Numbered from the stretch's first letter, positions 44,724 through 54,974 are shown. The stretch is 64,000 nt of DNA from Marinifilum flexuosum (GCF_003610555.1 NZ_RAPQ01000009.1:1-64000), one strand, 5' to 3'. Notes: a model not told the origin generated them from the letters alone. Numbers and translations are program-made.

Positions 44724-45932
44724 TTATTTCAATCCGTTCAAGATTCTCTGAGTATCAGATGCAATTACCAACTCCTCGTTAGTAGTTATCACCATAGCAG
44801 CTACTTTTGATCCTTCTTTAGAAATCACAGCATCTTTACCTCTTAAACCGTCATTCTTTTCAGCATCGAAATCAAGTCCTAAATAACCGAAATCTTTAAT
44901 GATTTTCTCACGAGAAACAGAATCGTTTTCACCAATACCACCAGTGAAAAGAACCAAATCAACACCACCCATTGATGCAGAATAAGAACCTACAAATCTC
45001 TTCACACGATATGCGAACATATCTAAAGCCAATTGAGCTCTTTCGTTTCCACCTTCAGCAGCAATTTCAAGGTCTCTCATATCAGATGAAATTCCTGAAA
45101 CACCAGCCAAACCTGACTGTTTGTTAATTAACTTATTCGTTTCTTCGATAGAAAGATTTTTCTTCTCTGCAATATAAAGTAGTGCACCCAAATCAAGGTT
45201 ACCTGTACGAGTACCCATCAATAAACCTTCATTTGGAGTGAATCCCATTGAAGTTTCAATAGATTTACCACCATCAATTGCACATACAGAAGCACCGTTA
45301 CCTAAGTGACAACTAACAATCTTCTTGTCTTCAATGTTCCACCCTAAGATATCACAAGCTTTGCTTGCAACATACTTGTGACTTGTTCCGTGGAAACCAT
45401 ACTTACGAACTCTGTACTTGTCGTAGCACTCGTATGGCAATCCATACATAAATGCTTCAGCAGGAAGAGTTTGGTGGAATGATGTATCGAATACAGCAAC
45501 CTGTGGTAAACCTGGAAGTAATTTTTCCATTGAAAGAATTCCTTCAAGGTTAGCTGGATTGTGAAGTGGAGCCAATTCACAACAAGCTGCTATGTTTTCT
45601 TTAGCTTTTTCGTCGATTAATGCACTGTCTTTAAAGAACTCACCACCATGAGCAACACGGTGACCCGCTGCGTTAATTTCTTTCAAATCAGAAATCACAC
45701 CATGCTCTGGACTTACCAACGCCTTCAATACCAAATCAATACCTACGCTATGATTTGGAATATCCTGTACCAACTCAAATTTATCTTTTCCTTCTGGCTT
45801 GTGAGTTAATACTCCCTCTTTTAAACCAATTCTCTCTACAAGACCTTTAGCTAACAATGTAGCCTCATCACCCATGTGAAGCAATTGATATTTCAAAGAA
45901 GAACTACCGCAATTAAAAACTAAAACGTTCAT
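44724..45932 (-). CDS. ackA: Acetate kinase
   Basis: The 402-residue enzyme makes acetate and ATP from acetyl phosphate. Start MNVLVFNCGSSSLKYQLL includes the ASKHA phosphate-1 motif. HRVAHGGEFF near 90, VFDTSFHQTLPAEAF near 144, RKYGFHGTSHKYV near 172, SCHLGNGASVCAI near 202, and MGTRTGNLDLGALL near 232 are the canonical acetate-kinase blocks. LFTGGIGENDS near 320 is the adenosine motif. The length matches the family. It is downstream of pta in one operon (51-base gap) and ends at a strong terminator. Confidence 0.97.
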   Translation of the reverse strand: MNVLVFNCGSSSLKYQLLHMGDEATLLAKGLVERIGLKEGVLTHKPEGKDKFELVQDIPNHSVGIDLVLKALVSPEHGVISDLKEINAAGHRVAHGGEFFKDSALIDEKAKENIAACCELAPLHNPANLEGILSMEKLLPGLPQVAVFDTSFHQTLPAEAFMYGLPYECYDKYRVRKYGFHGTSHKYVASKACDILGWNIEDKKIVSCHLGNGASVCAIDGGKSIETSMGFTPNEGLLMGTRTGNLDLGALLYIAEKKNLSIEETNKLINKQSGLAGVSGISSDMRDLEIAAEGGNERAQLALDMFAYRVKRFVGSYSASMGGVDLVLFTGGIGENDSVSREKIIKDFGYLGLDFDAEKNDGLRGKDAVISKEGSKVAAMVITTNEELVIASDTQRILNGLK

Positions 45933-45983
45933 TAGATTTTTTTGTTTATTTGTTAAGTTTGGATTTTACTACTTAATATTCAT

Positions 45984-46985
45984 TTACATTCCTGCTGCCT
46001 GGTTTGCAGTAATCGCAACAAGATTTACGATATCGCTTACCGAACAACCTCTTGATAGGTCATTAATCGGAGCTGCCATACCTTGAAGAACAGGACCAAC
46101 TGCTTCAGCACCTGCTAAACGTTGTACCAATTTGTATCCAATATTTCCTACTTCCAAAGTTGGGAATACCAATACGTTTGCCTTACCAGCAACCTTGCTA
46201 CCCGGAGCTTTTTTCGCACCAATAGCTTCTACGATTGCAGCATCAGCTTGCATTTCACCATCAATTTGGAATTCCGGAGCCATTTCTTTAGCCAATCGAG
46301 TTGCTTCTGCAACTTTATCAACCATTTCGTGTTTTGCTGATCCCATAGTTGAGAAGCTCAACATTGCAACACGAGGTTCCATTTCAGCAATTGCTTTTGT
46401 AGTTTTAGCTGTTGCAACTGCAATTTCCGCCAATTCGCTAGCTGTTGGGTTCGGATGAACAGCACAATCAGCAAATACCATCATACCATCATCTCCGTAG
46501 TTCTTGTCTTTCAAAATCATAATGAAAGCACCAGAAACAACCGAAATACCTGGCATAGTTTTAACAATCTGGAATGCTGGACGCAATACATCTCCTGTTG
46601 CATTTAATGCTCCTGCAACTTCTCCATCAGCATCACCAGCCTTTATCATTAAAGTAGCCAAATAAAGAGGATCTTGAACCAATTCCATAGCTTGTTCCAT
46701 GGTCATCCCCTTTTTCTTTCTTAATTCAACCAAAATTTCAGCATAAGCTTCCATTTTGTCATGACTTTTAGGATCAACGATAATTGCCTTATCGATGTTT
46801 TTCAATCCCAAACGATCAGCTTCTCCTTTGATTTCTTCAGGAGCACCAATCAAAATAATTTGTGCGATACCTTCCTCCAATAAGATATCTGTTGCTTGCA
46901 AAGTTCTCTCCTCAGTTCCTTCCGGAAGAACAATTCTCTTGTTGTGTAGTTTGGCGTTTTCTTTAATCTTTTGCAATAAGTCCAT
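45984..46985 (-). CDS. pta: Phosphate acetyltransferase
   Basis: The 333-residue enzyme converts acetyl-CoA to acetyl phosphate. It is the short class I form without the N-terminal DRTGG domains. Blocks RIVLPEGTEERTLQA, AGDADGEVAGALNATGDVLRP, VSGAFIMIL, LSFSTMGSAKHE and NVLVFPTLEVGNIGYKLVQR are diagnostic. It is transcribed first, followed by ackA, making acetate with ATP gain. The PTA/PTB paralogues at 39-41 kb are distinct and shorter. Confidence 0.97.
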   Translation of the reverse strand: MDLLQKIKENAKLHNKRIVLPEGTEERTLQATDILLEEGIAQIILIGAPEEIKGEADRLGLKNIDKAIIVDPKSHDKMEAYAEILVELRKKKGMTMEQAMELVQDPLYLATLMIKAGDADGEVAGALNATGDVLRPAFQIVKTMPGISVVSGAFIMILKDKNYGDDGMMVFADCAVHPNPTASELAEIAVATAKTTKAIAEMEPRVAMLSFSTMGSAKHEMVDKVAEATRLAKEMAPEFQIDGEMQADAAIVEAIGAKKAPGSKVAGKANVLVFPTLEVGNIGYKLVQRLAGAEAVGPVLQGMAAPINDLSRGCSVSDIVNLVAITANQAAGM

Positions 46986-47204
46986 TGTAGATCAATATAT
47001 TAATCAGTTTTGTAATCTCGACATTGCAAATTTAGGAATAAAAAGTAAACTGTAGATTTCTAAATTCATAATTTTTGTCAGTTTTGGCTTCATTTTTTTA
47101 ATAAATAATCATTCTTGATAAGGCGCGGTTCAAAAATAAAAATGTAACTTCAATTTTTGAGAATCACACAGGCACTAGAATTGCTTAAAACTGGCTTATT
47201 TACT

Positions 47205-50135
47205 ATGAACACCGATAATTATTCGAATCGATTTATCCAATTACAAAAACAAATTTCAGGAGAGGTTTTTACCGATAATACAACACGAATTTTATATGCT
47301 ACAGATGCATCGGCATATAAAGTAATGCCTTTGGCAGTTGTTTACCCGAAAAATGAAGAGGATATCAAAACATTGGTTCAATTCGCCAATCAGGAATCAT
47401 TATCATTAATCCCCAGAGCAGCTGGAACATCCCTAGCCGGGCAAGTTGTTGGAAATGGAATTGTGGTAGATATATCAAAACATCTTACGAAAATATTAGA
47501 GCTAAATACCGAAGAAAAGTGGGTAAAAGTTCAACCAGGCGTCATTCTAGATGAACTGAATCTGTATTTAAAAGATTACAATTTGTTTTTTGGTCCGGAA
47601 ACTTCTACCTCAGGTCGATGCATGATGGGCGGTATGCTTGGAAACAACTCATGTGGTTCCCACTCTATTATATATGGAAGCACTCGAGACCATACCCTGG
47701 AAGTAAGTGCCATTTTAAGTGATGGAAGCAAAGCTGTATTTGGAGATCTGAACAAAAATGAATTTGAGCAAAAGTGTGCAGGCTCCAATTTAGAGTCTAA
47801 ACTATATAATAATATACACTCCATCCTATCTGATCAGGAAAATCAGAAAGGTATTCGACAAGAATATCCCGATATAAATATTAAAAGGCGTAACACTGGT
47901 TATGCAATTGACCTTTTGCTTGAGTCTAATTTGTATACGAAGGGCGGCGACCAATTTAATTTTAGTAAACTGCTAGCCGGTTCAGAAGGAACTTTGGCTT
48001 TTACGACTGAAATAAAGCTGAACCTCGTTCCAGCTCCTCCAAAAGAAAAAGCTTTAATATGTGCTCACTTCGAAAGACTTGAAGAAGCAATTCAAGGTAA
48101 TCTTATTGCCCTAAAATACAAACCTGGTGCCGTAGAACTTATGGATGATCAAATCCTTAAACTTACAGAAGGAAACATTCTACAGGCAAAAAACAGATTT
48201 TTCCTAAAAGGAAATCCCGGAGCTTTACTGATTATAGAATTCGCACGAGAAACAACAGCTGAAATCGAAGAGATTGCCAACAAAATGGAAGATGAATTCA
48301 AAGCCAGCTCGTTAGGATATCATTTCCCTATGGTTACAGGAACCGAGAACATTGCAAGAGTTTGGGATTTGCGAAAATCTGCATTGGGAGTACTTTCCAA
48401 TATGCCAGGTGATGCCAAACCGGTTTCCTTGATTGAGGACACATCGGTAATGCCAGAGGTTTTGTATGATTACATTGCAGAATTTAAGGAGCTGATGAAA
48501 AAACACGATATCAGCTGTGTATTTCATGCTCATATTGGTAGTGGAGAAATTCACTTACGACCGGTATTAAACCTAAAAGATCAAGGCGATCAGGAAAAGT
48601 TCCATGCCATTGGCCTGGATTCTGCCAAACTTGTGAAGAAATACAAAGGATCCTTAAGTGGAGAACATGGCGATGGACGTTTGCGAGGAGAGTTTATTCC
48701 TATAATGATTGGCGAAAAGAATTATGAACTTCTTCGGGATATCAAAAATGCCTGGGACCCCAATCACATTTTCAATCCTGGAAAGATTGTTGATACACCA
48801 AAAATGAATACGCATTTGCGCTATGAACCCAATCAGGAAACCAAAGAAATAAATACCTATTTTGATTTCTCGTCCGATATGGGAATTGTTCGTGCAACAG
48901 AGCGCTGTAATGGTTCTGGAGATTGCAGAAACACTCATTTAACGGGAAAAGCTTTGTGTCCAAGTTACCAGGCCAGTTTGGATGAAAAGCTAAGCACCCG
49001 AGCCAGGGCAAACCTTTTTAGAGAATTCATTAGCAATTCTGAACAAAAGAATCCATTCGACCATAAAGAATTGTACGACATTTTAGATTTGTGTCTTTCG
49101 TGCAAAGCTTGTAAATCGGAATGTCCGTCGAATGTTGACATGGCCAAGCTGAAAGCCGAGTTTTTGCAACAGTATTACGATTCGAATCCTGTTCCCTTAA
49201 GAAGCAAACTCATTGCAAATATCAGCAGAATAAATAAATTGGGTAGCCATGCTCCTTCCCTTTTCAATTTTGTGAATCAGCATCCAATAATCGGAAAGTT
49301 GGTAAAACGAAATTTGGGATTTGCAGAAGAGAGAAGCATACCGAAGCTGCATCATACAACACTCAAAAAATGGCATTCCAATAATGGAAATATTGAATCA
49401 AATAGAAAGGTTTATCTGTTTGCCGATGAATTTACCGAGTACAATGACACCCCAATTGGGATCAAAACCATTGAGTTGCTTCAAAAACTTGGATATGATG
49501 TAATTATACCTAAACATGAGGAAAGTGGGAGAACTTATCTTTCTAAAGGATTGGTGAAAAAAGCCAAATTCCTTGCCATTAAAAATGTAAACCTCTTGCA
49601 AGATATCATTAGCGAAGAAACTCCTCTAATTGGGATAGAACCATCAGCTATTCTTACATTCAGAGATGAATATATCGATTTGGTTCCTGAAAACATGCGT
49701 GAATCGGCAAAACAATTGGCGAATCATGTATTCATGATTGAAGAATTTCTGTACAATGAAATGCAGAAAGGAAACATTAGTCCAAATCAATTTACCACAG
49801 AAGCAAAAGAAATTAAATTCCATGCTCATTGCTATCAAAAATCATTGGCCTCTTCCCTTCCAATTAAAGAGATATTGAGTTTCCCTGTAAACTACTCTGC
49901 CATTGAAATAAAATCAGGTTGTTGTGGTATGGCTGGCTCTTTTGGTTACGAAAAAGAGCATTACAATTTAAGCAAAAAGGTAGGCGAGTTAATTTTACTC
50001 CCGGAAGTTCGAAGAACACCACAGTCTGTTTTAATTGCAGCTTCAGGAACTTCTTGTCGTCATCAGATTAAAGATGAAACTGAGCGGGAAGCACAACATC
50101 CGGTTGAGATTTTATGGGAGGCTTCGAAAAAATAA
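47205..50135 (+). CDS. FAD-linked oxidase with Fe-S domain (D-lactate/2-hydroxyacid dehydrogenase-like)
   Basis: I take ATG 47205 (976 residues); an in-frame TTG at 47157 adds 16 residues. The N-terminal FAD_binding_4 domain contains IPRAAGTSLAGQVVGNG. The FAD_oxidase_C domain spans about 250-530 and ends with GEHGDGRLRGEFIP and NPGKIVD. Two 4Fe-4S clusters follow, the second in CLSCKACKSECPSNVD near 640. The C-terminus includes CCG-like elements, such as CCGMAGSFGYEKEHY near 923. The layout matches YdiJ/D-lactate dehydrogenase-type fusion proteins that oxidise D-2-hydroxyacids and feed electrons to the quinone pool. The electron acceptor and substrate are inferred. Confidence 0.9.
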   Translation: MNTDNYSNRFIQLQKQISGEVFTDNTTRILYATDASAYKVMPLAVVYPKNEEDIKTLVQFANQESLSLIPRAAGTSLAGQVVGNGIVVDISKHLTKILELNTEEKWVKVQPGVILDELNLYLKDYNLFFGPETSTSGRCMMGGMLGNNSCGSHSIIYGSTRDHTLEVSAILSDGSKAVFGDLNKNEFEQKCAGSNLESKLYNNIHSILSDQENQKGIRQEYPDINIKRRNTGYAIDLLLESNLYTKGGDQFNFSKLLAGSEGTLAFTTEIKLNLVPAPPKEKALICAHFERLEEAIQGNLIALKYKPGAVELMDDQILKLTEGNILQAKNRFFLKGNPGALLIIEFARETTAEIEEIANKMEDEFKASSLGYHFPMVTGTENIARVWDLRKSALGVLSNMPGDAKPVSLIEDTSVMPEVLYDYIAEFKELMKKHDISCVFHAHIGSGEIHLRPVLNLKDQGDQEKFHAIGLDSAKLVKKYKGSLSGEHGDGRLRGEFIPIMIGEKNYELLRDIKNAWDPNHIFNPGKIVDTPKMNTHLRYEPNQETKEINTYFDFSSDMGIVRATERCNGSGDCRNTHLTGKALCPSYQASLDEKLSTRARANLFREFISNSEQKNPFDHKELYDILDLCLSCKACKSECPSNVDMAKLKAEFLQQYYDSNPVPLRSKLIANISRINKLGSHAPSLFNFVNQHPIIGKLVKRNLGFAEERSIPKLHHTTLKKWHSNNGNIESNRKVYLFADEFTEYNDTPIGIKTIELLQKLGYDVIIPKHEESGRTYLSKGLVKKAKFLAIKNVNLLQDIISEETPLIGIEPSAILTFRDEYIDLVPENMRESAKQLANHVFMIEEFLYNEMQKGNISPNQFTTEAKEIKFHAHCYQKSLASSLPIKEILSFPVNYSAIEIKSGCCGMAGSFGYEKEHYNLSKKVGELILLPEVRRTPQSVLIAASGTSCRHQIKDETEREAQHPVEILWEASKK

Positions 50136-50272
50136 GTACTTATTTACCTGTTACGATTTAACAACAAAAAATAATCTGTTTATCGGAATATTAACATACT
50201 TTATCCGATTTATCTTGTAGTTTTATGCTTCTGAAGGTTTCTTTAATCTTGAAATCTTTAAAACAATAAACT

Positions 50273-52063
50273 ATGAGGCAAATATTAGTAGCTATATTTT
50301 TATTAAGCAACTTGGCTCCAGTTTTACTATTTGGGCAATCAAATAAAATTCACCCAAATATGGAACATACCTATTGGAATTTTATACGTGCTAAAATTTT
50401 ACCACCTAATGCCAAAGCTTATCGATTCGAAAAAGATATTCGCGTTCATCTTAAAGGAGGTTTTAACAAACAAGATTCTGTTTGTATTCAACAATTAATC
50501 GAAAAAGTAAAACCTCTTATCAATAATGTAAACATTGAACTCAATGATTCTCTTCCTAATATTACTTTATGGATAAGAAATGGGACGGGAGCTAGAGAAA
50601 TCCATAATTTTTATGGTCTAAAAAAGTATGGAACCATTACATCTCAAGAGCATCAATTCTCATTTGATGATATGGAGCAAACTTTACGAAAACCATATTT
50701 AGAATATTATTTGATTAGTAGTTTAACTGCAAAGCAACACAATCCTACTGGAGATACAGGCATTGCGCAAAGTATTTTTCATGAAGATGATCCCATCAAA
50801 ACTAATTTTACCGAAGTAGATCAATTTTTGATACAGAAACTATATTCAAAAGATTTTTACAGTCAATTTAAATCCAATTTTAATGGTTCGCTTATTGATT
50901 ATTATTATTATCGGTTTGGAGATAGAATTCAATTTACCAGTGAGGCAATCGCAATTATACTAGCATTTGTTTCTCTGCTCTTACTGCTAAAATTCCATTT
51001 AATTAAAACCGAATCGAAAAACTGGAAAGAATTTGTAAAACAAGGCTTTCTGATCATCAATTGTATACTTTTCTTTTACCTGCTTTCACAACGATTTACT
51101 GAATATAAATTCATTGTCTGGCCAGATATTCTAAAAATCGTTTTGCTAACGCAAGTATTGTTATTTTTTGAATTATTATTCATTTATCTAATCGAGAAAA
51201 GATTCAAAGTTCAAAAGATTTCAACCAAGCTCATCAAACAATCGGTAACAACATCCGTTTTTACCTATTTATTCTTTATTGGATATTCTTATATTTTGCC
51301 TTTAAGTTTATCGTATAAAGTTTATTGGAATTGGGAATTGAGCTTTGAGCAAATGACAATTGTAATCATGGTAGTTTGCTTTAGGCTGATTTTTAACTTC
51401 ACCAATTTTCAAAACATACAAGAAATCAGACTTCGCGATATGGAGTTGTCAAAGTTGAAGCTATTAAAAACCAAGGCTGAACTTCAATCATTACATTCAA
51501 GAATTAATCCGCATTTCTTATACAATTCATTAAACTCGATTGCAACACTTGCCCATATCAGCCCAGAAAAAACTGAAGATATGGCTCTTGAACTATCTGA
51601 TTTTTTCAGATATGCAATAAACCACAACAATCAGGATATGATTGAAATAAAAAAGGAGGTTGAAATCACTAGAACTTATTTGCAAATAGAGAAAGTTCGT
51701 TTTGGTGAAAAATTAGATTTTCAGATTGATATAGATGAAGAAATTGAAACCAGTTTGGTTCCACGCTTCTTAATACAACCACTTATTGAGAACTCCATAA
51801 AACACGGTATTTCGAAGATTCAGGATACAGGTAAAATTAAATTAGAAATCAAAAAGAAAGCTGATGAATTGACAATTATAATTCATGATAATGGTCCGGA
51901 TTTCCCTGACACTCCAATTTCTGGTTATGGCCTAAGAAGTCTGTATGAGAAATTAGATATTATTTATGAAAAATCAGCAAGAATCACATGGCAGAACCAG
52001 CCCAACAAACACATTTGCATAAGCCTGCCACTTTCACAAAAACCTTTACCGCATGAAAACTAA
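50273..52063 (+). CDS. LytS-type sensor histidine kinase with extracytoplasmic N-terminus
   Basis: The 596-residue kinase has a signal peptide (ILVAIFLLSNLAPVLLF) and a periplasmic region (about 20-220) of unknown family. Four to five transmembrane helices (about 222-370) follow. The H-box HSRINPHFLYNSLNSI has its PHF histidine at 414, and the ATPase motif is FLIQPLIENSIKHG. The C-terminal glycine motif is SGYGLRSLYEKL. It overlaps the LytTR regulator start by 11 bases, so the two are co-translated. An S41 peptidase follows. Confidence 0.9.
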   Translation: MRQILVAIFLLSNLAPVLLFGQSNKIHPNMEHTYWNFIRAKILPPNAKAYRFEKDIRVHLKGGFNKQDSVCIQQLIEKVKPLINNVNIELNDSLPNITLWIRNGTGAREIHNFYGLKKYGTITSQEHQFSFDDMEQTLRKPYLEYYLISSLTAKQHNPTGDTGIAQSIFHEDDPIKTNFTEVDQFLIQKLYSKDFYSQFKSNFNGSLIDYYYYRFGDRIQFTSEAIAIILAFVSLLLLLKFHLIKTESKNWKEFVKQGFLIINCILFFYLLSQRFTEYKFIVWPDILKIVLLTQVLLFFELLFIYLIEKRFKVQKISTKLIKQSVTTSVFTYLFFIGYSYILPLSLSYKVYWNWELSFEQMTIVIMVVCFRLIFNFTNFQNIQEIRLRDMELSKLKLLKTKAELQSLHSRINPHFLYNSLNSIATLAHISPEKTEDMALELSDFFRYAINHNNQDMIEIKKEVEITRTYLQIEKVRFGEKLDFQIDIDEEIETSLVPRFLIQPLIENSIKHGISKIQDTGKIKLEIKKKADELTIIIHDNGPDFPDTPISGYGLRSLYEKLDIIYEKSARITWQNQPNKHICISLPLSQKPLPHEN

Positions 52064-52817
52064 ATACAAATCAATTGTGATTGATGACGAACAACTGGCA
52101 AGACGGCGTTTGATCAACTTATTAGCTCCACATAATGACAGAGTTGAAATTATTGGAGAGGCAGGCAATGGCAAGCAGGCAATTGAAATGATTAATCAAT
52201 TGAAACCTGATTTAATTTTCTTAGATATTCAAATGCCAGAAAAATCAGGTTTTGATATACTAAAGGAACTGCATCATCAACCTCTTGTAATTTTTTGTAC
52301 TGCACACGATGAATATGCTCTTTTGGCTTTCGAAACTGCAAGCATTGACTACCTTTTAAAGCCAATCAAAAAAGAGCGTTTGGAAAAAACCATTGCAAAA
52401 CTAGGGCTCATCGAAAGGGAAAATAATCTAAGTAAACTGGAAGAAATTCTTGCAAAACAGTTCAGTACAATTACAAAAAAAGAGTTGAGCTCAATACCAG
52501 TAAAACTAGGAGATCGAGTAGCCTTTGTCGCCATAGAAGACATCACTCATTTTAAAGCTGAAGATAAATACGTAAGCATCAATAATAATGAAGGAAAAGA
52601 ATTCATTATTGATCATAGCTTGAACTACCTTGAACAAAAGTTAGATGAAAACTTTTTACGTGTTCATAGATCCTGTATCGTAAATACCATGTATATAAAA
52701 GAAATAAAACGATACCTGGGAGGGCGGTACATTCTTCAACTTAATGATGTAAGGCAAACCAAAATCTCAAGTGGAAAGAATTATCACGATAAAATTAAGA
52801 GTTTAATGAATTTCTAA
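52053..52817 (+). CDS. LytTR-family response regulator
   Basis: The 254-residue regulator has a receiver domain: DDEQLARRRL near 9, phosphoacceptor Asp58 in FLDIQMPEKSG, and YLLKPIKKERL near 105. The LytTR domain covers about 145-254, with ITHFKAEDKYVSI near 167 and FLRVHRSCIVN near 206. It is translationally coupled to the upstream kinase. The S41 peptidase gene begins 33 bases downstream, so all three are probably one operon. Confidence 0.94.
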   Translation: MKTKYKSIVIDDEQLARRRLINLLAPHNDRVEIIGEAGNGKQAIEMINQLKPDLIFLDIQMPEKSGFDILKELHHQPLVIFCTAHDEYALLAFETASIDYLLKPIKKERLEKTIAKLGLIERENNLSKLEEILAKQFSTITKKELSSIPVKLGDRVAFVAIEDITHFKAEDKYVSINNNEGKEFIIDHSLNYLEQKLDENFLRVHRSCIVNTMYIKEIKRYLGGRYILQLNDVRQTKISSGKNYHDKIKSLMNF

Positions 52818-52850
52818 TTTACTCACCTCATCTAAAGCAATTAAACACAT

Positions 52851-54284
52851 ATGAAACAATTCATAATAACAATCTCCCTTCTTCTCGGGTTCATTTATAG
52901 TAACGCACAGGATAAAAAACAATTGTCCGATTTTGATTTCATTATCAACAAAATTAAGAATGACTACCCCGGATATTCTGATAAAGTAAATGATGAGAAT
53001 ATTCAAGAATTAAAAAAACTGGAAAAGAAAACAAGAAAAATGATGATCCAATATCCTGATTCTTGTTATAAATATTTAAAAGATTATACAGCTTGGTTTA
53101 AAGATCATCATTTACGAGTATCGAAAATTCGAAAGTCCAGTAAAAGAGAATCTCATGAGAGAAAATATTCAAATTTTAATTTGGATTCATTGCAGAAAAC
53201 ATCCCAAACAATTGAAGGCATTTGGATTGGATACCGAGGAAGTTTTGCCGTAAAAAAAGAGCTTCATAAATACATTGCCATTTCAATAGATCTGCGTGGT
53301 TATGAGAAAAATCAAATCATATTTGAGGCTATTGAAAAAAAGAACAACGAATTTGATTTAATCACATACCGAAATAACAGAGGCTTTAAACCTCGCCAGG
53401 AGGAAGCATCCTTATTATTAAACAATTCGGTTCTTGAAATTCACAATGATACCAGGTTCGTTAGAAAAACTGCAAATAAGAAAGCCGATATGGCATTTTT
53501 GCTATCATACATTCCAATACACCCAAATGGTTTAAATACCTATCCTGTAGCTCTGAGTCTTAACGATAGTACTTTTTATTTGAGAGTCCCTGGTTTTTCT
53601 ACAAATACTGCCAATGATTTAGTAGAGAAACATTGGAATGAGATTACTACCAGGCCAAATTTAATCGTAGATATTAGAAACAATGGTGGAGGCCAAGACA
53701 ATTATTATAGAAAATTAGCAGAATTGATTTACACCAATCCATATGAAAGTAAAGGTGTTGAATGGTATTCCACAAAAGGAATTATTGAAGATTGGGAAGA
53801 CGCAATAAAGAAAGGTCATATAAAAAAAGGCGGTGAGGAATGGGCTAATGTTCTGCTAAAAAAAATGAAAGAAAAGGTTGGTGGATTTGTAATCCATCCT
53901 TTTCACGAAGGTGACACAAAAATTGAACGTGATACGGTTTATAGTTATCCTAAAAATGTAGGCATAATAATAAATAGCGGAAATGCATCTTCCGCCGAGC
54001 AATTTCTTTTAACTGCCAAGAACAGTTCAAAAGTCATTTTGTTTGGAAATGAAAATACAGCTGGAGTTTTAGATTATTCCAATATAACACCCAAAGAATT
54101 ACCCTCAGGAAAATACAAACTATGGTTGCCAGCTACACGTTCAAGAAGGTTACCTGATCATCCAATTGATAATATTGGAATTGCACCAGATATTCATATC
54201 CCATTGGAACCAACATTACAATTATTTGACAGACTTGATGATTGGGTATATTTTGTAAAGAATTATTTAGAATATAAAGAATAA
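52851..54284 (+). CDS. S41 family peptidase, exported
   Basis: The 477-residue protein has a signal peptide (FIITISLLLGFIYSNAQ). The S41 core shows LIVDIRNNGGGQDNYYRKL near 282 and IINSGNASSAEQFLL near 375, with the nucleophile Ser in the ASSAE segment. Its N-terminal region is atypical, without a clear PDZ domain. It is the third gene of the LytS/LytTR operon, so its production or activity may be linked to that system. The substrate is unknown. Confidence 0.85.
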   Translation: MKQFIITISLLLGFIYSNAQDKKQLSDFDFIINKIKNDYPGYSDKVNDENIQELKKLEKKTRKMMIQYPDSCYKYLKDYTAWFKDHHLRVSKIRKSSKRESHERKYSNFNLDSLQKTSQTIEGIWIGYRGSFAVKKELHKYIAISIDLRGYEKNQIIFEAIEKKNNEFDLITYRNNRGFKPRQEEASLLLNNSVLEIHNDTRFVRKTANKKADMAFLLSYIPIHPNGLNTYPVALSLNDSTFYLRVPGFSTNTANDLVEKHWNEITTRPNLIVDIRNNGGGQDNYYRKLAELIYTNPYESKGVEWYSTKGIIEDWEDAIKKGHIKKGGEEWANVLLKKMKEKVGGFVIHPFHEGDTKIERDTVYSYPKNVGIIINSGNASSAEQFLLTAKNSSKVILFGNENTAGVLDYSNITPKELPSGKYKLWLPATRSRRLPDHPIDNIGIAPDIHIPLEPTLQLFDRLDDWVYFVKNYLEYKE

Positions 54285-54309
54285 AAGTTGATGATATTTT
54301 ACAATACCC

Positions 54310-54401
54310 TGTATAAGTCGATAACATGCCCCTGTAAAGGTAGTTCCCTTGACCATGTATAGGTAATTACATTGTCTATGTAAAGGTAGTTGCTTTATAT
54401 A
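54310..54401. repeat. Four tandem 23-bp repeats
   Basis: Units start at 54310, 54333, 54356 and 54379, each resembling TGTAAAGGTAGTTNCNTTG. They diverge at several positions but keep exact 23-base spacing. They lie between the S41 gene and the hydrolase gene, which converge. The pitch differs from the 21-bp arrays elsewhere in the window. Confidence 0.75.
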
Positions 54402-54410
54402 CTGAAAATT

Positions 54411-54974
54411 TTAAAGCAATTTCATTAGATCTGAAGTTTGAATTACCATTGCAAACTCCTCATGCAAACTGGCCAATGCAGTATCATGAATCAGCTGAGC
54501 AGGATATTTTTCTCCATTCACTCCTATTTTATCGAAGGTGGCAAGCGCATCTTCGATTAAATAGGTTTCGAAACCAAAGTTCCCCGCCATTCTGCTTGTG
54601 GTAGAAATACAATGGTCGGTAGTTAAACCAACAATCACCAATTTTGAGATCCCTTTTTCATAGAGTTGCTTTTTCAAATCAGTGCCAATAAAGGCAGAAT
54701 TTACACTCTTCTGAATGATGGGTTCACTTTTAATTGGTTTTGTTAAATCCATGAACTCGTTGCCAGGCATATTGGGTTCCAAAGGTGAGCCCTTAGTAGT
54801 AGAACAGTGCTGAACATGATATAAAGGCAAGCCTTTATCGCGCCAGACTTTTAAAATTTTTGAGGCTTTCAGTTCTGCATCCGGATTGTTTCTTCCTCCA
54901 CCCCAATACTCAATATCTTCAAATCCTTTTTGAAGATCGATTAATAGCAATGCTGTTTTATGGTCTATTTTCAT
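54411..54974 (-). CDS. Isochorismatase-family cysteine hydrolase
   Basis: The 187-residue enzyme has the family triad. Asp in LLIDLQKGF near 12, Lys in IIQKSVNSAF near 90, and Cys in VGLTTDHCISTTSR near 119. The oxyanion-hole cis-peptide region VGLTT is intact. Members hydrolyse nicotinamide, isochorismate, ureidoacrylate or other amides; no specificity loop is recognised here. It is co-directional with the thi operon but 124 bases downstream of its last gene, so it may or may not belong to it. Confidence 0.88.
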   Translation of the reverse strand: MKIDHKTALLLIDLQKGFEDIEYWGGGRNNPDAELKASKILKVWRDKGLPLYHVQHCSTTKGSPLEPNMPGNEFMDLTKPIKSEPIIQKSVNSAFIGTDLKKQLYEKGISKLVIVGLTTDHCISTTSRMAGNFGFETYLIEDALATFDKIGVNGEKYPAQLIHDTALASLHEEFAMVIQTSDLMKLL

